This document shows positions 25,143 through 33,994 of a stretch of DNA of 64,000 bases, in pieces. The position numbers and the translations under genes were made by a program. Source of the DNA: NC2004 sp050874905 (GTDB lineage Bacteria > Bacillota > Clostridia > Lachnospirales > Lachnospiraceae); NCBI GenBank assembly GCA_050874905.1, contig JBNMLP010000002.1:103525-167524 (forward strand). The letters are read 5' to 3'. Each line of letters begins with the position of its first letter. Position 1 is the stretch's first letter. Below the pieces are notes generated by a model, which searched no databases, was not told the origin of the DNA, and was given only the letters and a program-made list of their open reading frames with translations.

Positions 25143-26739
25143 TCTCTTCATCCTCTTTTATGATCGCTTCTGCAACCTTCAGTCCATCCATAGCAGCTGA
25201 CATAATACCGCCCGCATATCCGGCTCCTTCTCCGCACGGATAGATTCCTTTGATATTACTCTGCATCCGTTCATCTCTTAAGATCTTCACTGGAGAAGAT
25301 GTACGGCTTTCCACACCGAGCACCAGAACATCCTCCCGGTCAAAGCCCGGCATTTTCTGCCCCCATGCCCCAATCGCTTCTATTATAGCAGAAGTTACGA
25401 AATCGGGCAAACATTTGGTCACATCCGCCAGTGTTGCCGCTCCCTTTTCGCAAGGACGCACCGCTCCAAATTCTTTGGAAGGCTCGTGTGCCACAAAGTC
25501 CTTCCAGAGCTGTACGGGAATCTTTCCCTTTCCTTCCTGAAATGCTGCCTGCTCTAACCGCCGCTGAAAAGCTACTCCAGCAAGTGCGTCATCACTGCCA
25601 TAATCCTCCTTCGTCACAGAAACAATAACAGCCGTATTGGAATTCTGTGCATCCCGCGCATAGTCACTCATCCCGTTGACAACGATTGCACCCTCCTCGG
25701 AAGAGGCATTTACCACATAACCGCCCGGACACATACAAAAGGTGAACGCACTTCTGCCATTGCTGCACTGATGTGTGAGCTTATAGCTGGCAGTTGGCAG
25801 CGGCATCGTGCCATAATGTTCCTTGTATTGCAGCCGGTCGATCTGTTCTCTAGGATGCTCGATCCTGACTCCTACCGCAAATGGTTTCGGCTCCATAGTT
25901 ACGCTCTGTTCCTTAAGCATCTGAAAGGTATCTCTGGCACTATGCCCAAGTGCAAGCACTACACGATCGGAAAAAAAGGTCTGTCCAGTCTGTGTTTTGA
26001 CACCGGATATGGCTCCTTCTTTTAACAAAAGCTCACTCACCTTTGCTTCAAAATGCACCTCTGCTCCCAGACGGATCAGCTCCTTACGCAGATTCGCCAC
26101 AACACGCTTTAAATAATCCGTTCCAATATGTGGTTTGGCAAGATAACAGATATCCTCCGGTGCACCACATTCCACGAATGTTTTCAAAATGAAACGCTGG
26201 CGTCCATACCGGTCCTTCACCACCGTGTTGAGTTTTCCATCCGAAAATGTTCCGGCACCGCCTTCGCCAAACTGCACATTGGAATCTGCCTTCAACGCTT
26301 CCGTTCCGTTCCAGTAAGCATCCACATCTTTCTGGCGTTCTTCCACACATTTTCCGCGTTCCAAAAGGATCGGACGGTATCCATTCAGTGCCAGCAAATA
26401 GGCGCAGAAAAGTCCCGCAGGACCGCTTCCCACCACAATGGGACGCGTCTTTTTTTCCGGCAGTTTTTTCGCAATTGGCTCATAAAAAACAGTATTGCTC
26501 TTTGTGATATTTTTGTTTTTATTCTTCTTTAAAAAGCCTGCTTCTCTCTTTGTATCCTGAAAAGTAACATCAACCGAATAAACAAATGCCAGTGGATGTC
26601 TGCTTCTGGCATCAATAGAAAGCCGCACGATGTCATAGCAGAATGCATCCGGCGGGCACTTTAAAAGTTTGGCAACCGCCTGCTTCAATTCTCCTTTTTG
26701 AGCCGGCTTTGGCCATTTGATCTGATTGATTCGTATCAT
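25132..26739 (-). CDS. FAD-dependent dehydrogenase, COG2509 type
   Basis: 535 residues. An N-terminal region of about 90 residues with no named fold precedes the dinucleotide-binding motif VVGSGPAGLFCAYLLA (~100-115). Further features are QFGEGGAGTFSDGKL and the C-terminal FAD block GIYPCGEGAGYAGGIMSAAMDG. This is the uncharacterised dehydrogenase family COG2509; substrate unknown. Its stop region overlaps proB, and its start overlaps the next flavoprotein by four bases (ATGA), so the two are probably translated together. Confidence 0.88.
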   Translation of the reverse strand: MIRINQIKWPKPAQKGELKQAVAKLLKCPPDAFCYDIVRLSIDARSRHPLAFVYSVDVTFQDTKREAGFLKKNKNKNITKSNTVFYEPIAKKLPEKKTRPIVVGSGPAGLFCAYLLALNGYRPILLERGKCVEERQKDVDAYWNGTEALKADSNVQFGEGGAGTFSDGKLNTVVKDRYGRQRFILKTFVECGAPEDICYLAKPHIGTDYLKRVVANLRKELIRLGAEVHFEAKVSELLLKEGAISGVKTQTGQTFFSDRVVLALGHSARDTFQMLKEQSVTMEPKPFAVGVRIEHPREQIDRLQYKEHYGTMPLPTASYKLTHQCSNGRSAFTFCMCPGGYVVNASSEEGAIVVNGMSDYARDAQNSNTAVIVSVTKEDYGSDDALAGVAFQRRLEQAAFQEGKGKIPVQLWKDFVAHEPSKEFGAVRPCEKGAATLADVTKCLPDFVTSAIIEAIGAWGQKMPGFDREDVLVLGVESRTSSPVKILRDERMQSNIKGIYPCGEGAGYAGGIMSAAMDGLKVAEAIIKEDEENEG

Positions 26740-27941
26740 TTTGCTTTCTCCAAATACTTTTTCATTCCTTCTGCTGCAATACTTCCGGTCGCAAAAGCAA
26801 ACTGCAGGTTATATCCTCCGCACGTACCGTCCACATCAAGCATTTCTCCTGCCAGAAATAAACCATCACTTTTCTTTGATGCCATCGTTTTTACATCCAC
26901 TTCCGCCGTGCAAATGCCCCCTGCCGTTACCTGTGCTTCCTTCATTGATTTCGTTTTTGTGATCGTAAGCGGATAGGCTTTACAGTGGGATAAAAAGTGT
27001 TCTGCACCGTTTGAAACCAAAAGTTCTGCAACCGGGTCTAACAGCAGACCAGAGCAGTGACGGAGCAGTTCTTTTTTGCTCCACGCACTGTGATCTTTTT
27101 TTAGGCAGAACCAGTCAGCCAATGCTTCCTTTGTCAGATATGGAAAGAAATCAACAGAGGCATAACAGACCTTTTGTTCCACTAATATTTGTGCTGCATA
27201 ACGGCTCACCTGAAACGTTGGAATTCCGCTGATCGTGTCACGGGTGAACTGAATCTCCCCTGTCTTTTTCGGACTGACTGGATGCTTTCGTTCCTTATCC
27301 TGATAGATCGTAATCGCTCCTGTTAAACGGATTCCTTTTAATGCCGTAATATCTTCTTTGACATATAGCGCACAAAGAGCCGGAAACAGTGGTGTCACCG
27401 TATGTCCCAGATTCTGTGCCAGACGATACCCAAAGGATTCCTCCTTAAAAAATGCGGAGGCTTTTCCGCCACAGGCAAGCAGCACTGTTTTCGCATCAAA
27501 ATTCTGATACGACGTGATCACATGATAGCCATATTGTTTCCGTATGACCTGCTTTACAATGCGGTCAGCAAGAACAGTAACCCCTTCCCGCTGCAAGGCA
27601 GAGAGAAAACAGTTTACAACAGTGCGCGCCTGATTCGTATACGGATAATAATATCCGTCACGCTCCTGATCCATGATCCCGATACTTCTAAAAAAGGAAC
27701 GCGTCGATTCGTGATCGCGCTGCTTTAATACTTCTTCTGCAAAGGTGGGATCACCGCGGTAACTGTCCTCCCCGTAATGGGAATTGGTAAAATTACAGCG
27801 GCCATTTCCCGTGACAGAAAGCTTCTTTCCAAGCTCTTTACACTGCTCGATCAAAAGCACTTGTTTGTTGCTGCGGGCAAGTGTGATCGCCGCACACATT
27901 CCGGCGGCTCCGCCTCCTACTATGATGCAGTCATAGATCAT
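26736..27941 (-). CDS. BaiN/RdsA-like (HI0933 family) FAD-dependent oxidoreductase
   Basis: 401 residues. FAD motif IIVGGGAAGMCAAITLA at residues 6-22, the family signature KKLSVTGNGRCNFTN (~39-53), and the C-terminal LFLAGEMLDVDGTCGGYNLQ typical of HI0933-like flavoproteins. Some homologues (BaiN) reduce bile-acid intermediates, but most members have no proven substrate, so only the family is claimed. Overlaps the COG2509 gene by four bases. Confidence 0.87.
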   Translation of the reverse strand: MIYDCIIVGGGAAGMCAAITLARSNKQVLLIEQCKELGKKLSVTGNGRCNFTNSHYGEDSYRGDPTFAEEVLKQRDHESTRSFFRSIGIMDQERDGYYYPYTNQARTVVNCFLSALQREGVTVLADRIVKQVIRKQYGYHVITSYQNFDAKTVLLACGGKASAFFKEESFGYRLAQNLGHTVTPLFPALCALYVKEDITALKGIRLTGAITIYQDKERKHPVSPKKTGEIQFTRDTISGIPTFQVSRYAAQILVEQKVCYASVDFFPYLTKEALADWFCLKKDHSAWSKKELLRHCSGLLLDPVAELLVSNGAEHFLSHCKAYPLTITKTKSMKEAQVTAGGICTAEVDVKTMASKKSDGLFLAGEMLDVDGTCGGYNLQFAFATGSIAAEGMKKYLEKAK

Positions 27942-27960
27942 TGTATTCTCCTGTTCCTAT

Positions 27961-29271
27961 TTATTCCCCAGCCTGTCCAGCCAGATAGTTAATAAACTGC
28001 TGCGCACTTCTTCCGGAAATACCGCCATGTGCCAGTTCCCACTGATTTGCCTTTAAATCAAGCTCCTCCTCGCTTAACTTGATATTGTCATGCTTCTTCG
28101 CAAGCTCATGCACAATATGGAAAAACTCCTTTTGGGATGGTTTGGAGTAGCTGATCGTCACACCGAAACGATTGACTAAAGAAAGCTTCTCCTGCATGGT
28201 ATCAGAATGATGCAGTCCATTTTCCGTCTTCATATCACTGCGGTCGTCCCAGGTTTCCCGGATCAGATGACGACGGTTGCTCGTCGCATAGATCAGAATA
28301 TTGTCCGGCTTTGTCTCCACGCCGCCTTCGATCACAGCCTTCAAAAACTTATATTCAATCTCAAATTCCTCAAAAGATAGATCGTCCATATATATGATAA
28401 AACGATAATTCCGGTTTTTGATCATGGAAATAACCGTAGAAAGATCCTTAAACTGATGCTTATAAATCTCGATCATGCGCAGTCCACGGTCATAATACTC
28501 ATTGATGATCGCCTTGATCGAGGTAGATTTTCCCGTACCACTGTCTCCAAATAACAGCACATTGTTTGCGGCACGCCCTTCTACAAATGCTTCCGTATTA
28601 TCCACAAGTTTTTTCTTCTGGATCTCATAGCCCACCAGATCATCCAGCACAACCTGATCGGTATTATTGATCGCTACAAAAGTGACATCATCTGCATGCT
28701 CCTTCAAACGGAATGCTTTGTTCAGGCCAAACATGCCGACACCATAATCCTTGTAAAACTTTGTTACGATCGCAAAGATCTCCTCGGCATCTTTTGCCTG
28801 TTCGATCGCTTTGCTGATCGTGCGTACTTTCTCACTGACATTGTGATTATACATCCGTTCCTTTTTCTCGATCGCATGATAGTTGGAGATTGTAGAAAAG
28901 CAATCAATCCCAAGGGCTTCTTCTATCTGTGCAAAGTCAAAATCAAACAACTCTTTAAACACGGCAAAATCTTTTTTCGCAAAGGAATTGACGGTTCCGT
29001 CGCTGGCTCCCACCTTTTCACAGGTCAAAGAAAAGGAATTCTCATTCGTGATCAGGATATAGGATAAATAATTATGCCACAGATTATCATCAAAGCCATA
29101 GCTTGTTGCAAGATCAAGCAGTCGTTTCATCTCCACAAAAATACGGGTGGTAAGTTCCGCCTTATCATACGAACCATGGGCGAAATCCTCAAAGATTCCG
29201 GATAAACGGAACAAAATACAATCTGGTTCTAAATCACGATATAATAATAGTTTTGCTACTTTCTGATACAT
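27961..29271 (-). CDS. DUF815 AAA+ ATPase
   Basis: 436 residues. About 200 residues of helical N-terminal region, then a AAA+ module with Walker A LLFGDSGTGKSTSIKA, Walker B-like RFIIYMDDLSFEE, and a sensor-1 type IYATSNRRHLIRET. The combination, including SFEEFEIEYKFLKAV, is the DUF815 family. Function unknown. SD AAGAGGATG. First gene of the transcript leading into the flavoprotein and proline genes; the ~115 bases before it hold the terminator of the BofC-like gene and no obvious promoter. Confidence 0.85.
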   Translation of the reverse strand: MYQKVAKLLLYRDLEPDCILFRLSGIFEDFAHGSYDKAELTTRIFVEMKRLLDLATSYGFDDNLWHNYLSYILITNENSFSLTCEKVGASDGTVNSFAKKDFAVFKELFDFDFAQIEEALGIDCFSTISNYHAIEKKERMYNHNVSEKVRTISKAIEQAKDAEEIFAIVTKFYKDYGVGMFGLNKAFRLKEHADDVTFVAINNTDQVVLDDLVGYEIQKKKLVDNTEAFVEGRAANNVLLFGDSGTGKSTSIKAIINEYYDRGLRMIEIYKHQFKDLSTVISMIKNRNYRFIIYMDDLSFEEFEIEYKFLKAVIEGGVETKPDNILIYATSNRRHLIRETWDDRSDMKTENGLHHSDTMQEKLSLVNRFGVTISYSKPSQKEFFHIVHELAKKHDNIKLSEEELDLKANQWELAHGGISGRSAQQFINYLAGQAGE

Positions 29272-29344
29272 TTTTCATCCTCTTTTCCATCAGTAGTTTC
29301 AAAAAACTTCATCTTCTTATGCTACAACTTTTCCGGTAAAAAAG

Positions 29345-29374
29345 CAACAAAAAAAGCAGCACACGGCTGCTTTG
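29345..29374 (-). terminator. Rho-independent terminator after the BofC-like gene
   Basis: On the minus strand AAAGCAGC and GCTGCTTT form an 8-bp stem with a 5-base loop, followed by a T-rich run (TTTTTGTTGC). It begins 14 bases after the stop at 29388, separating the flippase/BofC transcript from the DUF815 gene. Confidence 0.85.
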
Positions 29375-29387
29375 AAAAAATTTCCCA

Positions 29388-29762
29388 TTAGCTGCTATAG
29401 GACTCCAACAAAGAATACAGTGTTTCCACATCTGCAACCGGAATTCCCTCTTTTAACTGCTGTTTGGTCTCCTCGCTCAATCTGCTGGAATCAATATCTG
29501 TTTCCTCATAAACCGTAGAACCATCCTTCAAATATACCATCACCTTATCATTTTCATACCGGATCAGATATTCGTAAGACTGGTTCACATGATTGGAAAC
29601 CGTTTTCTCTATCGCGTCCGGGTTGGTTTCTAACAGATACTCTGTCTTTGCGATCTTGGTCATAATCGTCTGATAGCTTTGATACATCACATAAGCACTG
29701 GAAAACACTACAACAAGCGTAAAGAGGAAGAAAAAAAGAGCAATGTTCATTCTGCGTTTCAT
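29388..29762 (-). CDS. Membrane-anchored protein with BofC C-terminal-like domain
   Basis: 124 residues. One N-terminal helix (about 7-27, IALFFFLFTLVVVFSSAYVM), a short linker, then YLIRYENDKVMVYLKDGSTVYEETDI and LYSLLESYSS. The pattern Y-hydrophobic-VYL...T-x-I...L...L-x-EGI...LLE-x-Y-S fits the BofC C-terminal domain of sporulating Firmicutes. In B. subtilis BofC restrains sigma-K checkpoint signalling in the forespore; that role cannot be carried over from so short a protein. SD GAGGTGATT. Follows the flippase gene and ends at a terminator. Confidence 0.6.
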   Translation of the reverse strand: MKRRMNIALFFFLFTLVVVFSSAYVMYQSYQTIMTKIAKTEYLLETNPDAIEKTVSNHVNQSYEYLIRYENDKVMVYLKDGSTVYEETDIDSSRLSEETKQQLKEGIPVADVETLYSLLESYSS

Positions 29763-29802
29763 ACAATCACCTCGCAGTTAGCATTGCCCTTTTTATTAAG
29801 AT

Positions 29803-31914
29803 TTATTCTTCATTTTTGGAATCTTTTGCCTCTTCCAGCTTCTTTGATGCCTCTTCCTCCTGCTTCTGCAGACGTTCCAAAATCTTTAAGACATCAATCT
29901 CTTCCGTCTCAGCAATCCGCTGTTCTTCTTCCTTTTTATCTTCTTCGACCGCAGCTTCTAACTGCTCCTTTGCCAGAGAAGATACCATATCATCGACCAT
30001 TTCTCCTTCCTGATGAAGCGTTGGCACTGCCGGCTCTTCTTTTGCCGTAACCGGCTTTGTTTCCTTCTTTTCTTCATCCCTATGTGGGAGTGGCTTTGGA
30101 GCACCTGTATGTGCACTCATCGCTTTTTCCGGAGCAGGAGATACGGTTTTTTCTTCCTCTTCCTCTGTTTCCGGTACTACTGCCTCCTGCTTTCTAAAAA
30201 TAAACTTCCGATCCGGCTTCTTTTCCTTTTCTTCGGTATAAAGCTCACCGATTTCCTCTTCAAATGGCTGATCCTCTGTCTCGATCATATGAAATTTCAA
30301 TCCAAGTTCCTTTAATTTTCCGCCCATCGGAAGCATTTCATAATCCTCTTCTCCCAGAGCATCGGAAAGCAACAGGAAGAAAACATAGGCGATCACAGAA
30401 ACCACTAAGGAAAGTGCAAGTCCGACATACTCATGTCCATCCCCTAAGAGAATGGTTGGCAGATAATAAAATACCGCTGTACAGATTGCCATCTCAAGTG
30501 AGGCAAGCAGAATCCGTCCACCCCGTGAACCAAACAGCCTTTTATATCCGGTGATCCGGTAGATCGCAACCGCATTTAAGATCCAGATCACAAGAGAAAA
30601 TGCCATCGTACCGATCAACAATGCATAGATACCAAATCCCCGATTTAAGAAAATCACGCACACAATAATATGCACGATCAGTGCAATCACCGCATGAATG
30701 ATCGGGGATTTCAGATCGTCCAAGCCCTGTAACACGGCATTGGTCAATGTGGAAATACAGTTAAAGATGACATTGATCGCACCAAACATCAGTACATGGG
30801 TTGCTACAACCAAGGTAGTGCTTCGTCCAAACAAAAGCATGATCGGTTCTGCTAAAATGATCAGTCCCAGCGTACATGGGATAGAAATCAGCATAATAAA
30901 ACGCAGTGCCATATCAATCTTTTGATTAGCTTCTTTTTTCTTCTTATTGATCACATTGTAAGTGATCGCCGGAATGATCGCACTGGAAAGTGCCGACGCA
31001 ATACTGGCAGGCAGACTGACAAGCTTTAAATACTTGGCTGAATAGATTCCCTGCAGTACACTGATGTCCTCCCCAACAATTCCTTTCTTTTGAAGGATGG
31101 AGGCAAATAATGTCTGATCAATGACCGGACAAATGTTAAATACAAAACTGCTTAATAACACCGGAGTCACAGTCCATAAGATCACTTTAAAGATCGTATT
31201 ATAATCTTCACGGTGCTCTGTTCTGTCCCGACGCACTCTTTTGCGGATCGTTGGTTTATAGACCTGATACAAAAAGAGCATAAAGGCAAGACCGACCAAA
31301 ACACCAGCCGCAGTACCAAGCGTACTTCCGACCGCACCATATTTGGCACGTTTTACACTTCCTGCCGCATACGGAATAACAAGAATATATGCCGCAAGTA
31401 CACTGATGATCGCATTTAAAATGCCCTCTAAAATCTGTGAAAATGAGGTTGGGATCATCGTATTATAACCTTGAAAATAACCGCGCAGCACACCCAAAAT
31501 ACCCGCTAGTATAATAACCGGACACAATACCCGGAGTGCCGGGATCGCTCCTGCCTGACTTTTCGGAATCAGAATACCAGAAAAGACCATCGTAAGCACA
31601 GCCAGTATCGTAGAAATTATGATCACATAAAGCATAGACGCTTTGAATACCTTCTGTGCATTGCGGTATTCTCTTCTTGCGACACGCTCTGAAACCATTT
31701 TGGATACTGCAATGGGAATGCTGAAAGATGAGATCAAAAGCAGCATAGAGTAGATATTATACGCATAACTGTAATATCCATTTCCCATATCTCCAATAAT
31801 TCTGGTCAGCGGCATCTGATAGATGAGTCCCAGAAAACGTACAACAATCGTTGCAATTCCCAGGATCACCGCCTGCGTTATGAAATTATTACTCTTCTTT
31901 GTCTGTTCACCCAT
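29803..31914 (-). CDS. SpoVB/MurJ-like oligosaccharide flippase with charged C-terminal tail
   Basis: 703 residues. The first ~525 form a 14-helix MOP-superfamily transporter (NNFITQAVILGIATIVVRFLG, GLIYQMPLTRIIG, LRGYFQGYNTM, NAVLQGLDDLK), close to the SpoVB/YtgP/MurJ group that moves lipid-linked wall precursors. Residues ~530-703 are an unusual hydrophilic tail, dense in Glu, Lys and Pro, presumably cytoplasmic and disordered. Ordinary members end soon after the last helix. The SD is weak. The gene lies between cytidine deaminase and the BofC-like gene. Whether it serves vegetative or spore wall synthesis is not decided. Confidence 0.85.
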   Translation of the reverse strand: MGEQTKKSNNFITQAVILGIATIVVRFLGLIYQMPLTRIIGDMGNGYYSYAYNIYSMLLLISSFSIPIAVSKMVSERVARREYRNAQKVFKASMLYVIIISTILAVLTMVFSGILIPKSQAGAIPALRVLCPVIILAGILGVLRGYFQGYNTMIPTSFSQILEGILNAIISVLAAYILVIPYAAGSVKRAKYGAVGSTLGTAAGVLVGLAFMLFLYQVYKPTIRKRVRRDRTEHREDYNTIFKVILWTVTPVLLSSFVFNICPVIDQTLFASILQKKGIVGEDISVLQGIYSAKYLKLVSLPASIASALSSAIIPAITYNVINKKKKEANQKIDMALRFIMLISIPCTLGLIILAEPIMLLFGRSTTLVVATHVLMFGAINVIFNCISTLTNAVLQGLDDLKSPIIHAVIALIVHIIVCVIFLNRGFGIYALLIGTMAFSLVIWILNAVAIYRITGYKRLFGSRGGRILLASLEMAICTAVFYYLPTILLGDGHEYVGLALSLVVSVIAYVFFLLLSDALGEEDYEMLPMGGKLKELGLKFHMIETEDQPFEEEIGELYTEEKEKKPDRKFIFRKQEAVVPETEEEEEKTVSPAPEKAMSAHTGAPKPLPHRDEEKKETKPVTAKEEPAVPTLHQEGEMVDDMVSSLAKEQLEAAVEEDKKEEEQRIAETEEIDVLKILERLQKQEEEASKKLEEAKDSKNEE

Positions 31915-31931
31915 AACTATCTTTTTATTCC

Positions 31932-32363
31932 TTATTTGCTATTATTGTTCGTTTTCTCTTCCAGTAAAGTAAACTGCTTTGGAAGCAGTTCTTCAAAACG
32001 ATAGACCATTCTGCCGCCTTTTATGGAATCAATGATCACTTTTGTATCCGGTGCAAAAAATTCACTCATCACTGCCAGACACATTCCACATGCATAGGGA
32101 ATGGAGTTCGGATCTTTACATACTATAGCAATTGCCTGAAAGGTACGATATCCATTGGCAACTGCCTGAAAGATTGCCGTGCGCTCTGCACACATAGTAG
32201 CTCCATAAGAAGCATTTTCAATATTACAGCCTCCAAATACACTTCCATCCTCACAAAGCAGTGCCGCACCTACCGGATACTTTGAATAAGGCGTATAGGA
32301 GCAGGAAAGCATCTGCCTTGCTTTTGTCACTAACACATCAAACGTGTCACTGTTATTTGGCAT
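31932..32363 (-). CDS. cdd: Cytidine deaminase, divergent zinc-site motif
   Basis: 143 residues, the size of the tetrameric class. It deaminates cytidine and deoxycytidine in pyrimidine salvage. Seen: YSKYPVGAALL, CNIENASYGATMCAERTAI (zinc Cys and catalytic Glu) and YACGMCLAVMSEF. The last normally reads PCGxCRQ-V-hydrophobic-x-E-F, so the Pro and the Arg-Gln pair are replaced, while both Cys ligands remain. The start overlaps the DUF3048 gene by 11 bases. In B. subtilis cdd follows ybeY and dgkA, so its place here is a variant of that order. Confidence 0.87.
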   Translation of the reverse strand: MPNNSDTFDVLVTKARQMLSCSYTPYSKYPVGAALLCEDGSVFGGCNIENASYGATMCAERTAIFQAVANGYRTFQAIAIVCKDPNSIPYACGMCLAVMSEFFAPDTKVIIDSIKGGRMVYRFEELLPKQFTLLEEKTNNNSK

Positions 32364-33432
32364 CCTTAAATGTTACCCCTTTCTTGTCTGCCTTCGGGAA
32401 AACGGAAATAAAGGTTTTTCCCGGATTCACCTTTAATGCCTGACCGTCCTCGGTAAAGTAGTTGGTGTACTCTGCCTTGGAGTTTTTCGTCCATGTGATC
32501 GGAATCCGTTTTCCGGCTGTAATATAATATCCCTTTCCGGAACCGATCAGATCCACTTCCTGATATCCCTTTTTATCTTTGTTGGAGTAGTTGGTAAACT
32601 GCACAATGATATTTTTAAATGTAAGCTGTTTTCCGGTCTGGTCATCAATATGTTTTGTTCCGTACTGATAACGGTAGTAAAGACCATCCTTTTTATTATA
32701 TACAAAATATGGATGGGAATATCCATTATAAGTCAGATTCACTCTCGTTGCTTTTTTCGCATTCTCTGCGGTAAGCTCCTCTGTATCTACATTAAAATCA
32801 AAACGAGGTGTTGTAAGCGATGTCGTTTTATCAAATTTAGACTTTTTGATCGCCTTTACGATACGTTTTCCATCTGTATAGGCATTGTGTGGAGCCACTC
32901 TTGCACTGTCACGATAAAAAGCTGCAGCTCCCACATTGTTGAGCGGAGTTAATTCCTCTGTCTTTAATGCCTCCATCTCTGCCACGGCATATTTGGTCTG
33001 TCCAAAATGCGTGTAAACGGCATCGTATTCATTGGAGTAATCCACATAGTAATGGCGTGCACTACGCACCGGACCTAATTTGGAAATATCCTTGTAATTC
33101 TGGAATACTCCCATCAGACGGGTAATACCACCCTCTACCACACATTCATACATAATGTCCGCAGCACTTAAGCCGGACTGTGGCATTGCTACGTCAATGT
33201 TGTTGATCATACAGGTAACAACACGGTTCTTGGCTACCTCATCCGGAACAAGTTCTCCCGTCAAAAGACTGGTTGACATGCCTTCCTGGAAATCATAATT
33301 GATGGTTTCCGTGATAGCACCATCTCCCTCTGCCGGTACATTCATTTCTACCTTTGCTGTGCTTTTGCCGCATCCGGCAAGTAATCCAGTAGCAAGCAAT
33401 GCGCATGCCAGGGTTGCAGCTAATTTTTTCAT
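32353..33432 (-). CDS. DUF3048 (YerB-like) lipoprotein
   Basis: 359 residues. Signal peptide with lipobox LLAGC (Cys21). The mature part contains VVTCMINNIDVAMPQSGLSAADIMYE, VEGGITRLMGVF and LGPVRSARHYYVDYS, the DUF3048 pattern. Such proteins are exported and surface-anchored; function unknown. ATG 33432 follows AGGAGGAG; reading further upstream would overlap ybeY and destroy the signal peptide. Lies between ybeY and cdd. Confidence 0.9.
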   Translation of the reverse strand: MKKLAATLACALLATGLLAGCGKSTAKVEMNVPAEGDGAITETINYDFQEGMSTSLLTGELVPDEVAKNRVVTCMINNIDVAMPQSGLSAADIMYECVVEGGITRLMGVFQNYKDISKLGPVRSARHYYVDYSNEYDAVYTHFGQTKYAVAEMEALKTEELTPLNNVGAAAFYRDSARVAPHNAYTDGKRIVKAIKKSKFDKTTSLTTPRFDFNVDTEELTAENAKKATRVNLTYNGYSHPYFVYNKKDGLYYRYQYGTKHIDDQTGKQLTFKNIIVQFTNYSNKDKKGYQEVDLIGSGKGYYITAGKRIPITWTKNSKAEYTNYFTEDGQALKVNPGKTFISVFPKADKKGVTFKDAK

Positions 33433-33445
33433 AGTAAGTCTCCTC

Positions 33446-33943
33446 CTAATCTCTGGTATATCCTCGCTTCTGTAACAGAAGTTCCTGACGTTTTTCCATG
33501 TCGATGCGCTCCTCCTCTTCCATATGGTCAAAACCAAACAGATGCAGCATCGAATGTGCGACTAAAAAAGCAAGTTCACGGATCTCGCTGTGTCCGTAAA
33601 GAGCCGCCTGCTCCTTTACCTTCTCGACCGAGATCATAATATCGCCAAGCAGCAGACATCCGGTATCCGGATTAAAATTATCCGCATCCTCCTCCGCCTT
33701 TTGAAAGTTTCCCGGTCTGTCATAAGACAGCATCGGAAAAGAAAGAACATCCGTTGCACGGTCGATCCCCCGGTAGGTACGATTCACCTCATGAATCGTT
33801 TCATTGTCCGTAAGCGTAACGGAAACCTCCGTTTCGTAGGGGCAGTCATATTCCTCCAGCGCAGCCGAAACAATATCCCTGATCACTGTTTCATAGTCAA
33901 ATGCCAACTGGCACTCTGTTTCATATTCTATCATAATATCCAT
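33446..33943 (-). CDS. ybeY: Endoribonuclease YbeY
   Basis: 165 residues. Zinc-binding motif HSMLHLFGFDH (HxxxHxxxxxH) near residues 131-141, preceded by TDVLSFPM and GDIMIS. YbeY is a metal-dependent RNase needed for 16S rRNA 3'-end maturation and ribosome quality control. SD GAGGACAAG. Follows phoH directly; in B. subtilis the c-di-AMP phosphodiesterase gene yqfF lies between them, and it is absent here. Confidence 0.94.
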   Translation of the reverse strand: MDIMIEYETECQLAFDYETVIRDIVSAALEEYDCPYETEVSVTLTDNETIHEVNRTYRGIDRATDVLSFPMLSYDRPGNFQKAEEDADNFNPDTGCLLLGDIMISVEKVKEQAALYGHSEIRELAFLVAHSMLHLFGFDHMEEEERIDMEKRQELLLQKRGYTRD

Positions 33944-33994
33944 AACTTGTCCTCAATTTCTTGCGAAAAACATCATTTTTATCCCAAAATATTG

